From positions 62,001 through 126,000 of the forward strand of contig JABVXU010000102.1 in NCBI GenBank assembly GCA_013365365.1: a stretch of 64,000 nt of DNA, given 5' to 3'. A program made the translations under genes and the position numbers. Origin of the DNA: Cruorifilaria tuberocauda (lineage: Eukaryota; Nematoda; Chromadorea; Rhabditida; Onchocercidae). The stretch's first letter is position 1. Each line of letters begins with the position of its first letter. Below, piece after piece: positions 30,001 through 45,000 of this stretch. A model generated the notes under the pieces. The model did no database searches. It was given only the letters and a program-made list of their open reading frames with translations, and was not told the DNA's origin.

Positions 30001-33000
30001 CAATGTATATATTTATTATAAATGAAAGTCGACAGCAGACAAGCTTTGACAATTTGAAAATATCTCTTATCATCAGAACATATTCCTTTTAAGCATCTAA
30101 TTTTCACGAGGACATACCACTACTTGTAATAGATTGTGACGATGTATCAGCAATCATTTCTTTCCGCTCAAATGATTCGCTTTTTTGACTGATAACCAGC
30201 TTTCATTAGCCAATCTTCTTCTGCATTTCTCACGATACTTGCTATGATACAGCTCGGACTAACCATATATTCTGATATCAGAGAGGAGCTGGATGAAATA
30301 CTTATTTACCAAAGCAAAGCAGCTTATTTAATTTGGTAGAATTCATAGAAAATCAGCGAAAAAGAAAATTATCTGGTACAAAACGACGAAAATTTGATAT
30401 TTCAAATAAGTCATTATCTTACAAGTGTGCAATGATATGTCTTTCTGGACAATGACGTCTTTTCATATCTAAATGCGAGGATTGACTCTCATAGGGGTTA
30501 ACGAGGAGTCTGTCCACAAAGAGAATGAATGAAGCTCATCAGGAAAAGTGACGGAAGGGAAAGTATAAATCTTTCGCCTTCAACTCACAAAAATTTGAAT
30601 TTCAATTCCTCCAACAAACCTGTAAACTGCTAATTGGCAGTCAACCGTATTCACGGATGACAATTCTGTAAACATGACGACGAAGCGTGGAAAAAAGAGA
30701 GATGTGAGGGAGTTTAGGAGACTAGTGAAATAGTGTGGTAAGGGGATGGATGTAGGGGTGTATTCTATCGTTTCCAATTTTTTATTAAGTTTGGGTAGAG
30801 AATCAAAGATGCTTATTATCGTCAGGTTCCTTTGTGATCCTTATTGACTGATCTACTAACAAGATTTGAGAGTGCCGCCTTGTCGTCGCAACCGAACCGG
30901 GAACCTAGCAGCTATGATGGAAAGTCTCACACATCCGTCATACATTCGAATTCTGTCTTCACTCTGAGTGAATTATTTTTATAGGACAAGGAAATGCTTA
31001 TACAAACTAAAGAATATTTATACAACCAAGTTTACATCACCAGTTTCGTCATTTTCCATTAATTCTTACCGGTAAACAATTTGAATGAAATCGGAAATAA
31101 GCGACTGGAGATATCTCAGTCCTGTCAAAATAAGGTTCTTTCTTGTTTCATTTGTACCAGTTTCGAAATTAAGACAAGTGAAAATTAACCCGAATAAGAT
31201 GAGATTGTTCCATTGAAGTTTCAAATTCTGGATAGTTTATAATACATAGCTTTAGAAAATATACCCACGTTTGTATTGGTCGGGAGAATGTTTCAGAAGC
31301 AACACGTTGTTCCAGAACACTCATTATGATATCAGTGACAGGTGTCTTTTCGTCTCTTCCCCTTATGGAGGTTGTATAGGTACCGTTTCAATAATCACTT
31401 TTGTTGAGTTCGAGTCATAATTGAAAATAATCACTCATTTTTAGCAGTGTTTTATGCGATCTTCAACTTCTTATTCTCGCTTTTATGATTGGAATTGACT
31501 TCTTAGTTAAAACAATCAATATTTAGTGTTTTTCAGCCATAATATCTTTCCTAGATATTGTAGATGAAGACTATTATAAGCTAACAACCTGAATATTGCC
31601 ATGATATAGTAGCAACATCATTCTTGAAAAGTGCATTGTGGATATACACTCTTCTTTTTAAGGAAGATACTTATCCACAATGAATTTTATGTACTGAGAT
31701 CAGTTTACAGTATTTTAACGATTAACCTCGTGACATGACGAGCTTGCGATAATCTTTTCAGCCATTGCGACGCCAGATATTTCTTTCTGGAATGTTATAA
31801 TAAAAACAATCTCAGGAAAAACACTTTCAATTTTCAAAGCTCGCAATGTCCACTCCATGTATTGGACTCGTTGTCATAGGGTAATGTTCACCATTTTTAG
31901 TAATTGGGCTTGAAGAAATGTGTAAGCCGCATTTTCAGTTACTTTTAGTTCATGTTTAAAGCTCTGCTTACTGTGTTTCAAATTCAGCTAGTAATCGTCA
32001 ATATTCGTGGTCGTGTTCTTGTTTATACTCCCCTTGGGAAACTGAAATATCAATTCATTATCGATGAGGTTTGTTTTTTACTTTTTTGTTTGAACCCTTT
32101 TCACGCATAGAGGATGTAAAGTTGAATTATTTTTTGAATTTAGATTCATTTAGGAGATTATCATTACTGAAACACGTATATATCATGGAGGAGTGGGTAA
32201 TACAGGTTTAGCAGTACTTTCCGAAAATAATAGAATCTATGCTGTCAATTCAGTTATGGAAGCCGTCCCATGGCGCATTCCCGATATTTCAAGTATTTTT
32301 TTAATAAATTAGTTATGGATATCGTATTCACTAATAAAATACAAATTTATTTTATATCTTGCAATAATCTTGCAACAAATTGCATAAAATTTTGGTTAAA
32401 GAAATTAAAAGCTCTTAGTTATTTAAAACATTCGTCATAGATAGTACCATTCAATAAAGTCAGGGGAATTAAGAGCTTTAAAAAAGAAAAGTATCGTGTA
32501 TCTCTCCAGTATGAATGAAGAGCAGATTCATAAATTATTGCAGAAGCGAGTCATCCTACTGCCTGGAATGTACTTACATCTTTACAAGTGACTGTTTTAT
32601 TTGTTATTGGTAATGCGTTCTATGCAGGTGTGCAAGGGATTGCACCACACCTTGTGGTTTGCTTTTTTTCGTCTGTTTAAATATTTTGCTTTGTTTGCTT
32701 CATTTTCTGAACTATATTTTATGCTTCTTAGGATTTTTCATGGAAGATCGATAATGGAGAATATATAAATATTGTTCCAAACTGGGATAGTTCTCGAATT
32801 GCTCTGCTTCATTCTAGCTTTGTTGTTCAGATTATCGATTCAGATTTTTCACTTCTTTCTACTTTATCTCTTTATACTGCGGGTGATGCGATTATAACAT
32901 CTAGTCTTACATGGTTAGTTTTCAAACTGCTGTCGTAAAATAAAATTAAATATCTCGATCCATAACAATTAAAATTTTTGGTCAGAATTAATCCTTTCAG

Positions 33001-36000
33001 GTGTGGCAATGAGGTATTGGCTCTCAAACGTACTCGTCAGTCTTTATATTTGATTTCTTTGTGCTCAGAAACGCATACGTAAGTGGTTTAAAAAATCCTA
33101 GAGCTTGTAGTAAGATTTGATTTTTATTTTATTTTATACATTCTTGAGATATTCTTTTTGCTTTACAGTGATGCTTTCACTTGATATTGCAAATATAGAT
33201 AAAAAAGAGAAGGAAAGTTGAGGTCATATTATTTAGATATCTATTCACTTTTTTTTATAAATCAATTAAAAGTATTGCAGCTCATATCTTGCATTAATTA
33301 TTATATTTAAATTGAAGATATGATTTTGAAAGTTCTGTGGAAATTGATATGGAGCTTGATGGCATCAAAATTTTCACTTCAGACGAAGTTATTCTTTTAT
33401 CACAAGTACCAGGTTTTTTCTTGTTTACATGTTTCAATTATGTTATTCTGCAATTTCTGTATTTTCTGCATTATTGCAAGTGATGAAATCTATCCTTGGG
33501 TCCATGTCATACCATGAATAACATCCTACACGAGCTGCAGCAAAGACTGTACTTTTAGTGTGGGAACTCTTGGATTTTTGTCACCGTTCGTGATTTTAAT
33601 TTGTATTACTCTTTGTTTTAATTACACAAAATATGATTGAGCACATATCATAAATTTATCCTTCATATATTTTTTATTGCACTGTATGGTATCGCTATTT
33701 TCTATTAATTCATCGCAATTCTGACACATAATAATGCGTAATCAAAATCGTGCAATTTCGTCATTTCAAACTATTACTCTGTATTCTGTTATAGACGCGG
33801 TTGGTGATGTGCTGGGTATTGCATCACCGGAACCTGGCGCCATTTTATACGAAGCTTCAGAGAAACTTGTCGAAGGAACTTATGGTGTTTATGAGTATAT
33901 ATACATGATTGGTAAATTTAGTCTTTTCTCGGTTGAAACACTGAGTGCTCGACATGATCTTATTTTCATTATCTACATTTTTGCAGAAGGACAAATGGAG
34001 AAGGCTGTGCAACAGTGTCTTATGGCTGCAGCGCATCAGTTTGATGCTGTCTTGCAAAAGAAAATGCTTAGGGTTCGTGTCATATAGAATTTGAAGACTG
34101 CATTAATGAAGTTTACCATCGAAACATATGGTATTCCAATAGATAATTTCCTTAAGCTCTATAGTGCTATAATACATATGTTAAGGCGGCATCACTTGGG
34201 AAATCACTGTTGCGACGGCTGGATGCTTCACAGTTCGTAGACATATGTCGTGTTATGAGAGTGCTAAACTTCTTGCGAAAACCATATATTGGAATGGGAT
34301 TATCATTTGCGCAGTAGGTTTTTGGTGTTGTAATACGGTGTTCATGGCATTAATATAATCTAGAATTAAAATGCTTCAGTTTTTCTCCTGAATTTAATGC
34401 GACACTATATCCTAATTGTTCAAAAATTAACGAGCATAGTAGTACAGGAGGAAAGGATAAATTGCATTTATTTGATAGTGAAACCGAATTTCATCACCGC
34501 TTGAACAGAAGTGGAATTATGAATTCATTTCCATAATGCAGTATCGAACACATTGAACAATTTAAACTCTAAAAGTTATGGAGAATAATAAAGCATTACT
34601 TCTGAACAAACTTATTGGATGAGTTGATTGTGGACTGTTAAAAACCTGATCTCCGATGAAATTTTATGACGGAGTGGTTATTATATGCAAAAAGGTGAAA
34701 TACCTGAAGATACCATCGCAAATGATTCAAATAGCACTCAACTTCTCACTAAGTCAACTCTCACCTTACTACGGCATTCATTCTTTCTTTATCTAATTAG
34801 CCTTCTAATTTTTGTTTCATGAATGCATCTGGTTTTCAGGAAAAGTACCAAGTGCATTCATGAATAAAAATATATATTTATTCTTGCATGAAAAACAGGC
34901 TTATTTAAACTGCAGCTATATATGGGGAAGCTATAATATTCTACGGTTTAGTATAATATACTTATTCTGTGTCACAATGATTATTAAACGTATTTATCTC
35001 TTAATTGGGGTTCGTTTTTGAAATAGAGCTTATATCTGAAATATCCTCAGAGTCATACTAAAGCATACTTTTCGTAAGTTTTAGTTTCAAGGAAATGTTG
35101 TCAATTATTGTGTTTTTCAGCTAATAGCAAGTATGTTAAATCGTATATATATTGAAACCAATTGCTGTTTTTAGGAACAGTCTGCTGCTAAAAAATAAAA
35201 GGTCCCAATTGAGTTTGGAATGATGCTTAGTTTTGCATATTATATGTATGTATATGTCTCTAGATGAGAAAATCTCTACTAAATTTTGTTTTTGTTAAAT
35301 TGAGTAATTATGAATTATTACAGGTCAGAAGAGCTGAAAATAAGTGCGCTGATTGATCGGCTTATAGATTTGGAGCAGTGGCCTTCGGCATTATCTATAA
35401 GTAGATACATGAAGGTGCCTTCGAAAAATGGAGTTCATCGGATATTGGCTCGTTGGGCATTAAAGAAGGTAAGTTCTTGATAAGGATTGCTTTTTTTTAT
35501 GTTTCGGTCTTCAATTTTTGCACTCGCTTTCTCTGTTTTGGGATTCGAACTCTGCACTTTTGCTGCTTAGTATATTTGTTCCTAATAAACTTTCTTCATA
35601 TTTTTTGCTTAAACAGACGTTTTGTCCATTTGTTTTAGATCGATATGGCAAAAGCGGCGAAAGAAGTTGGGAAAACACCTGATTTCAAAGTTTTATCAGA
35701 AATGATTGTCAGCAAATTTACAAATTATCCTGAAGTTAGCTTTGCAGGTTGGATATCTTTTTGGAGCATCTTAATTCATAACTTGAAGCAGTCCTTTTAA
35801 TATTCGATGTTATAATTCAACGATATCTATTCTTATAGATGTCGCAATGAAAGCTGCTGGTGCCAATTTAAACGAATTGGCTGAACTTTTACTGGACAGA
35901 GAAACATGCCTCAACAGACAGGTCGAAATGCTTATGAAATTGAATAAAGTTGATCGAGCTTTAGCAAAGGCTGCAAAAAGTCAACAGCCAGATCTTTGTG

Positions 36001-39000
36001 AGTATACGTAACCTCCTTTGGCATGTCTAGTTTTATTAGCCCTTTAATCATTTAAATACATTACTTGAAGTTGCTGTGGCGTTACACAGCTATAAGCTGT
36101 AGTTAGCGCATTTCAGTGCACTATGTTCTAACGTATTTAAAAAGAACGCAGAAGAAGGAAGTTATTGATCATCTTGTGTTGAAATTGCCGCAAGCTCTTT
36201 GTTTGTACCAGGATTACTTAAAGGTAATGACAATGTGATCTAACAAAATTTCTTTGAAGAATCAATTGTGATGCACTCTATGTTTTAAAAAAGTTGATTA
36301 TAGGAAGAAGCACCTCGTCATCTTCTGGCATTGTATGTGCAGAAAGACGACTTCGCTCGTCAGTCGTTGTACTATTTGAAGGAATCTGAAGCTACACCGT
36401 GGAATCCTTTCGATAATAAAGATAAAATAGAAGGACTGTTGAAAGCAGAGATGAGCTTGAATAAACTGAAAGTATGCTTTTAGGATTGATTTTCCTTTTT
36501 GAATCGAATGGCTGATAGTATGATAAAATATCGGTTGGAATCATTAGTACTTCACATATTTCAGTTTATTTTTTAGGAACATGCAACAGCTCAATTGGCT
36601 GCTGAAACAGCTGAATTATTTAGTATATGCGAAACTTTGGACGGAAAATCTGATTTTAATGATGTTGACAGAACGAGTGTTAGATGCGTTTACATGTGGG
36701 CCGTGGGACATCAAGAAGATAATTTGGCGGAACTACTCAGAAGGAAATTTAAATTAACTGAGAAAGTGTATGTACTTTCATTTTTTTTGGATAAATGTAT
36801 TATTAGAATTAGGTATCATAAAAAATGTCCTTTGCGAAATGAATTAATATTTTATCAATTGGTTAGTTTCATCAGGTAGCGGTCGTTTGAACGACCTTGC
36901 AGTCTGTTCAAAATTTCTCAGTATTACAGAAATATAAATACCGTAATAAAGTGTTAAGCGGCTGTAATGATTTCGAAATTAGTTTTTTAGTTCATACATG
37001 TGGAAGATTGAAAGCTATGCCCGTCATAAATTATGGCATCATCTCGAAAGCTTATTCAGATCCAAAAAGATTCTTACAAGTTATATGGTAAGTTGAATTG
37101 TATTCTTTGTTCGATGCTACATTTTCTAATCGTCTCAGTGATCTTATTGTATCGTAATCTCTCTATTTATCAGCGCTCATTAAAATTATTTTCAGCCATT
37201 TATCGAAGCTTGTGCACGTTATGGCAATGAATCCTTGTGTAGATCATTCATTGACAAACTTACAAATCCTGTGGAAATAGTGGACAGCTTACTTTTATTG
37301 GAGTTAGATATTTTTTATTCATACTGAAAATTTTTACTGAAGAATTAACTTACTTATATAAAAATATAATAATTAGATTCTTCAGTAGGTTATGATTTTC
37401 TTCAGTTTTCAGGAAATGACCAAAAACTTTACTAATCTAATATACATGCTCATGGTTTCTTCCGATAACCTTTGTTCAAATCTAATCATGTACTTCACGG
37501 CTTTGCTTTTGCTGTGAAAAATAGTTTTTATTGCAGAAAACCAGTTGAAGCTGCAAATTTTGCTGCTGAGAAGAAATTATTTGTCGTGCTAGAAAAAATT
37601 CACGCGCGATACCGGGGAAACAAAGAAGTTGCTCCGGTTGTCATACAAATTTTAAATGCCACAAAAAAAACCTGATATCACTCCAGTATTCCCAAGTGTT
37701 ACTGTGTTATATTTATCAGTTATTTCAAGATTTTTATTGCAGCATTTCCTTTTAATAATTGAAAAATTACTATGATAAGCTATTGTAAGTATAAGCTTCA
37801 GTAAACTGGAGCAATATATGGCCATTATTAGATCTTTTTTAAAATTTATTTTATGAATCAAGTTATCAGTAAGAAATCTGAAAAATTGGAAATTTTAACT
37901 TTACATGATTGAAATAGGTAGTGTTTAAAATCGTTTCAGTATCATGTGCATTTATTTCTACCTTCAGCATTTCTCGAGAGATATAAGACGGTTAAAGATT
38001 TTGCTCTGTCTCATAATCGAAAAATCACTTATAGGTTTTTATTCTAAGAGTTAATTTCGAATATTTGACTATACTTGTTGTTGTTGATTTTTAAAAAGTG
38101 TAAAGTTCAACACTCTGGCATGTTTTTAGTGCTATATTTGAACTGTTCTCTGATATCAGCAATATTTTGTTTCTTCTTTATTTATGTGAAATCTTTAGCT
38201 ATTGTTTTAAAAATTGGACTTATTAAATCCCATTGGTAAAACCCATTTGATGACTCCATGCTTTCTGGCGAACATTTTTCAGACTCAGTGCTGTTGCAAA
38301 GATATAATTCTATAAATTAATTTGCCCTATAAATATATAATTCTATAAATTAATTGTAAATTAATTTGTTCATTTAACCTGTTAGAGGTGTTCGCAGTTC
38401 ATATTTTATCCAATCATCCATTTCAACTCTCTTAAATCCGATATCTAAGTTTTCAGGATAAAAAAGCATTAGTTGGTATGTTATTAGAACCTCAGAGCAC
38501 AGCACTTTCTCATATACGCGAGAGAAGGCGAGAACGTATTTTGCGAAACTCGGATGAGCGCATGAAAAGGATTTTGAGTGGACCAGATGGAAGTTAGTTT
38601 GAAGTGTTTATTTTCCTTTTATTGTAGAGAATTGATTAAAAAGTTGTTGGACATTTGTTTTAATCTCTAACATGTTCAGCTGAAATACGAAACGCACCTG
38701 CACTGGAAGGTGGAGAAGGTTTCAAGGATTTGGCGCATTCATATGGAATTCAAGTAAGGTAAACACATTATATTTTTTTGACTGGTTATGACTATTTGTT
38801 AATAATTTTAATAAAAATTTTCATGCTTAGATCTTAACTTCATATTTTATTATATCGTTGGGTGATTTCATGAACAAAAATAATGGTGGAGATATGGCAA
38901 CCAATGAGTCGATATTATCATCTTTTTTATCATGTACATCAGTAAATCGTATATGGAAAGCTTTGCTTCTTGGTATGTTCCGTAGAGTTTATATGATTAG

Positions 39001-42000
39001 CATCTTCGTCTTGTCGCAGTTTGAATTTGTTTTGAAATATTTTTTTATTTTCAACTTTCCGAAATCGGTTAATTTTAAATTTGATATTCCGCGTCAGTAG
39101 TACAGTTATACCTTCTAAAAATTACGGAATTTAAAATTGCAGAAAGAAGTTTTATTACATTTCTGTATTATTGCGTTTTAGAATTCCTTCTTTTCATTGT
39201 AGATGAAGGTCTGTTTTTCCAATGTATATCCTCTTTTTTTTTTAGTGAATCTTTTCCTACTTTTTTTTAGGTTTGATTATGCGATTGGCAGTTTCCTTTT
39301 TATTGATACAAAATATTATTTGGCCCTGGACTATTTTTTACATGATGTCCGTGTGTAAAGGATTTTTTGAGGTTTCATATTTGCGTATTCTTAGTTAAAA
39401 TTTAGAAGTCTTGAAGTTGCATAAGTTTATACAAATTAGGTGAACTCTGCTTCTTTCCTCAAAAAAAGTCTAATCATCTCACTATGCGAGAGTTTAACAG
39501 ATGGGTGATTAGAAAATAGTTTTTTGAATAGTAATTTTTTTCTAATTAACAAATTAATAACATAACTGGTTTTAGTTTTCATCATTGTGCAATGCCGATG
39601 CTCACTTTTTCCGTTCAAGTCTACATTTGGGATTGAATATTGTTCTTTTATCATATGCGGGTTCGTCATAACAATATAATGTAATACTGGTTTTCCTTTT
39701 TTATTTCCCGTTTTTTCTTTGCTCTTATCAAAATCGTGTTCCAGGTATCATTGTTCAAAGCTTATGGTGCTTCATCAAAGAATCTTTGGTGGTTGCTTTG
39801 TCTTTTATATTATTTAACGCGCTTTTTTGCTTCTTTGCTGTGATTGCTGTAAATGATGCCCACTGTAGGACTTTGTTTTTAGGCTAATTTTATTGGCTTC
39901 AGTAATTTTCATCTTCCTATATTATGGTTATTTTAATAAATAAAAACATTTTACGATCAAAACTCGGATTCAAAATGAAATCATGACACGTGTAGACTGT
40001 CAACTGTTTCCTATATTTTTGAATCTCTGTAGTGACACTGTTATAGTAACGTCAATTTTTAATCTATATCATCATTTCATTTTATGTTCAAGTATAAGCG
40101 CTTTTTTAAATGTGGATATAATCTATTCGTTTCTTGTATTTAATTCTATGTTTCATTGTATGCTATCGAGTCAGGTATAAATGCTCGATTCTTCCCGCTT
40201 TTGGTTGCTCATGTGAGAACTCCCTCTCCGTCTCATCAAGAAACTATCGAATATCTTTAAATATTTAGTGAACAGTGCTACGTGTCCATCTGCGTGGGAC
40301 GAATCATCTTCAATGTACCTGAAATATTGAAAATATTGAATGAGTTAAACATGAAGAGAGATGCGTTTGTAGCGTATAACAGGATGATTGTTTCTCTTCC
40401 CAAACGATCAGTAGTAATTGCTCCATGGAATTTGTGCTTGTGCTTCTCACAGTGTTAGGAAACTTTGCTATTACTTGTTCGTCTCCATCAGTCATCATCG
40501 GGATGGGCTCATCCAAGAGACCTTCCATTTGCTATCATAACTTGTTTGTTACAAAGTAGCTTGCCATGTACTTTAGTCGTTGCCGTAAAGAAAACCACAG
40601 ATTCATTCGAATTTGTGCAAATTTCCCTATTCGGAGTGCACCATTATCTATTACTCTTATTTAAATATATTATCGCATCGTAGTCATGCTGTTCTTATCC
40701 TTATTAGATCTCACAGTTATCCAAATTATTCGAAATTATTTGCTCTAAATATTCGCTAAGATCTCTTATAGCGAAGATTTTTGTTGTTTCGAGTGAAGTG
40801 AGCATCCAGGATTATTCACCGTTATCTTCCTTAATGATACCGAAGACGAAATAAGGCACTGAAAGAAGTTTGAGGTTTTTTTCTAGAATATTCACATTCA
40901 TATAGAAAAATGTTGGTTTTTTATATATAATGTGAAGTACTTAGGCTGTGTAATCGTTTTATCGGTTGAATCAAATATTATAATATTTTCGTAAAGAAAT
41001 GACTTTTGACAGTTTTTTAACAATGTTCATTAAAGAGAATTTACACCTCCTAGTAGTTCAACGATATTGAGAGGATAGATATCCTATTCCTTATTTACGC
41101 ATTGCTTTTTGTGTCCTTTATTCGTTACTACAAGCAGTTTGTCATACATCTAAGTTCCTGTCCTCTAAAAATCAGATTTTGTCAGATGGAAAATAAGATT
41201 TCCAATAAGATTCACCGCTGAAGTTCCACAAAGTAATCAATGGTAGAAAATTTACTCTACTAACCGACTGCAAACTTTTCTTGGAATTGTCAGGATAAAA
41301 AAATATATTCCGTCCTATGCCATATTGATTTGAACTCCTCTGATCTATCATTTTCTTTGGTTGCAACTATGGTATTATTTTTAAATTCGGTCAGATATGT
41401 TGTTCTAAACGCAAAGAAATCGAGGAATGACCGATGAACTTGTCTTTGCTGTGGTTAAATTTAAATACTAAGGTTGACCAACACATTCCCTAAAACACTT
41501 TGAGCTCTTCCAGTTAATGAAGATCAAATTCGTGAGTAAATGAATACTGATTACATTCACCACCTTTAATCAGGAACTGTTGCTAGTTCTTGCTGAGTTA
41601 TAAATGCCAAAATAAGGACTAAATTTCGCTTCAAAATTGATTCTCTTAATGTTTTCTTTGCTCAATATTCCTTTCATTTATTGACCGTGTAGATCTTTAG
41701 CGTGTTATCACTTCGTACGTCTTGTCGATTTGTTTTCTAAATATAAATCCATCGTCGGAATACTCACTCCATTTGGAATGAAGAGTGCTCAATTTGTCTT
41801 CCCTTACGAATCTATGACCTCTACGACCTTCCTTCCGTTCGTAATCTAAAGTCCATAACGCTTTATGGATTACTGTTTTAGGCGTTCTATGTAAGGAGGA
41901 TATGAAAGTGATACAGCAAACCTTCAGTTTTTTTTCCTTTTTTTTTGTTACCAATCATCCTTTGTTCGCTCAGTTGAGCTATTTTTTGGTTTTTCACTTT

Positions 42001-45000
42001 ACAACATTCGCAATCAGCCATATTAAGCCATATAACTAAAAATTGGAAAAACTTGATGCCCCTTGTAAAATATGATCTCAATAATCCAAGTTCGCCATTG
42101 CGATATCTGTCCTTATCAAGTTGCAGTTAAAATGAAGATTTCAAAAAGTTTGGTAGTCAGTTCATTCTTATTCTAATAATAAGTTCATTCCAGATCATAT
42201 GTTTGTTACTGCATTACGTTGTTTTTCTGCAAAAGAGGTAGTGGAATAATAGTGATATGAACAACATCAATGTGCAATCAAGCAGTAGAACTTCGCAGTG
42301 ATAAGCTATGACGCTCCTTTCCTGATGGTGTTCTAAACATTTAAATCTAAAAGAATAGTGATACAGTCGAATCACTTCATACTTCATGTTCTTCATGAAG
42401 ATTTTCATTTTCTTTTTTTCTACCAGAACAACTATCAGTTAAGAAATATTATGTTATACTGATACTGTATGATCAATGTGTCATACCTCTCAGTGTTTCT
42501 ATCCAGAAATTTTCAAACCATATTCCAAATGTATTGTTGAAAAAAGTCTCAGAATCAGAATTAATTGTAATGTTTGTTGACAAACCAATTGACGTAATAT
42601 CATCATTTATCAGTAACGCTTGACTTCCATAGCTTAGTTGCTTATTGGTTCGCTAGGGAGTAATTTCAACATGTAATTTTTTGATGTATTTGTTTTCTTT
42701 CTGGTAATTTATTTCGAAATATGGTATTAATGAATGTGTTTAATATACCATATAACTGGTGAAAATGAGATATGAAGAACATGAAGTATGAAGTGGTTCG
42801 ATTAGTTCATTTCGAAATAGATTCGGATCAAGCTGAGGTAGATATCTGAGGTTGTTGTAAAGCAAAACTCAGCAATTTGATAGATATCGTTTCGAAAGTC
42901 ATATTGAAGTATTGTCTTTACATTTTGATGCTGTTGCTGGCGAATAATTCTTTTGAAAGTACCATTCAAAAGACGGTAATTTAGAGCAGCAAATGAGATA
43001 TGAAAATGTGATCTAATTCAAAAACATGTGAGATAAACCATTATTCCTCAAACTAGATGTTTAGCAGTTCGTTATCATTGTTGCTCAGCTATCGTTTTTA
43101 TCATTTTTGTTTATTTGTCATTTAATCGAGTCTAGATGTTTAAAACGAAGTTGTAATCACAAATTCCATGAATATTTCACTTAAGAGATGAAAAATACTA
43201 ATTATTTTTTCAAATGAAAATTACGAAGTAGTATTTACCTATTTTTATCAATTGGGTGTATAACTCTACATTAAAGTAATTAAATTAGTTTAGAAAGTCA
43301 ATTTAATACGGAATGATCAGCTATATATTTGGATATGGCAAGTTCGCTTCCATTGATCTGACGGATTCTTTCTACAAATTCTGAACGATCCTGCTTCATT
43401 AGAAAATTGAAACTTTTTATGTTCTTAGAAACGACGAGGAACAATGGATTCACTTTTCTTCCACTTCTTGGTTACTTAATGATAATAAAATAAGTGATAG
43501 TTTCACCCTTGTAATTACATGTGTTATGATCCATATCTTCAGTCGACCTTCCAAATGACCCACTTTGTTAACACTCATTATCTAATCTTTCCATATTCAT
43601 TTACTCACACAACTCATAACTTACTATTTGCGGGTCTGTTTAACTATTTAATTTATCGTCTTTATCTGGCGACGCAGATGTCTGTAATAAATGGGGCAAT
43701 AAGAATGATTCTTTGTGACCATTGTCTAAAAAAGACTATGCTTGACAGAAAATAAACTGGGTAACATCTCTGTTGAAAATACAAGTAGTTGAAATGCAAT
43801 GAAAAAAATTTTTTTTACATTGCCAATTAATGAAATGAGGAAATAAGCTGGGAATAATTTACATACTTGCTGTATTTTTACAATTTCGCCCCTTCGAAAG
43901 GCTCATAATAGTTCGTATTTCTGCTCCTTGTTATACATTTAATTCTTTATTTCCCATTTGTGTATGTATAATTTGTGATACCTTTTGTAGCGTCTATATC
44001 TTTTGGCAAATTTTAAAATAATTCATAATATATGCAATTGATATTTAAAATTATTTCTAATTAAGGAAGGAAATTATATAGATTACATGTTTGTTGGCGT
44101 TTAAAGCTTTTTTCTTGATTATCTTAAAGTTCAGAATTAATTTTAAAAACACAATAAAGGGACTAAATTTTTGCTTATGGATTAAACTTCAAACTTGTGA
44201 ATTCGTATAAACTGTCATGAAACAGCCAATTTCAACATTTTAATCTAATCGTGAAAGTGCTTGAAGTATGAAAACTGTGAATGGTTTCAACAGTACAGTG
44301 AAAGATCCCTAGAGATTAGCTTGAAGTATTTTAGGAAGCAAGCTTACCATAATTCATTTGCAATACTCATTGTTAAATATTCCCAAGTTACATTAGAAAG
44401 ATCAGAGCCTTTTAAAAAAGCAATTATCACATGTATTGAATTTAATCCATTCACAGATTAAGATGATTAATTGTTAAGTAATTCACTACGAGGGAGATCA
44501 ATCACAACGGCCTATAATCTTTTGAATGTAAGTCGTTGTGATTGAAAGTTAAAACCGACGAAAAAGTAAGAATTGTCAATTAAGGTACTAATTTACCTAA
44601 TTGACTGCTTAGGTTATTGTGATTCACTTATAATCGATTATTATCGCTTTTAGTCAGATATTACTATTTCACATCAAATTCCACAGCCATCGATCTGTTC
44701 TTTCAATTGACTATGGATTACCAAATGTCATTACATGACAATGGTTTGCTTTACTCAGTGAATCATTCCCTATATTACTATCATATTCTTCAAATGTCGA
44801 GCCCACAGCTGCTTATATTCTCGCTGGTATAAAAAGAGGTGCTATTATTTGCCATTGGCATATGATCACGCTTTTTTCCTGTTCTAATTTTGTTCTCCCG
44901 AATTGATTTTGATTTAAATTAATTATTAGATCGCCCAGTTTGTTTACAAATTTGTACTGCTTGGAAAAATAATACGTCAATTCAACCACAATAGACAATG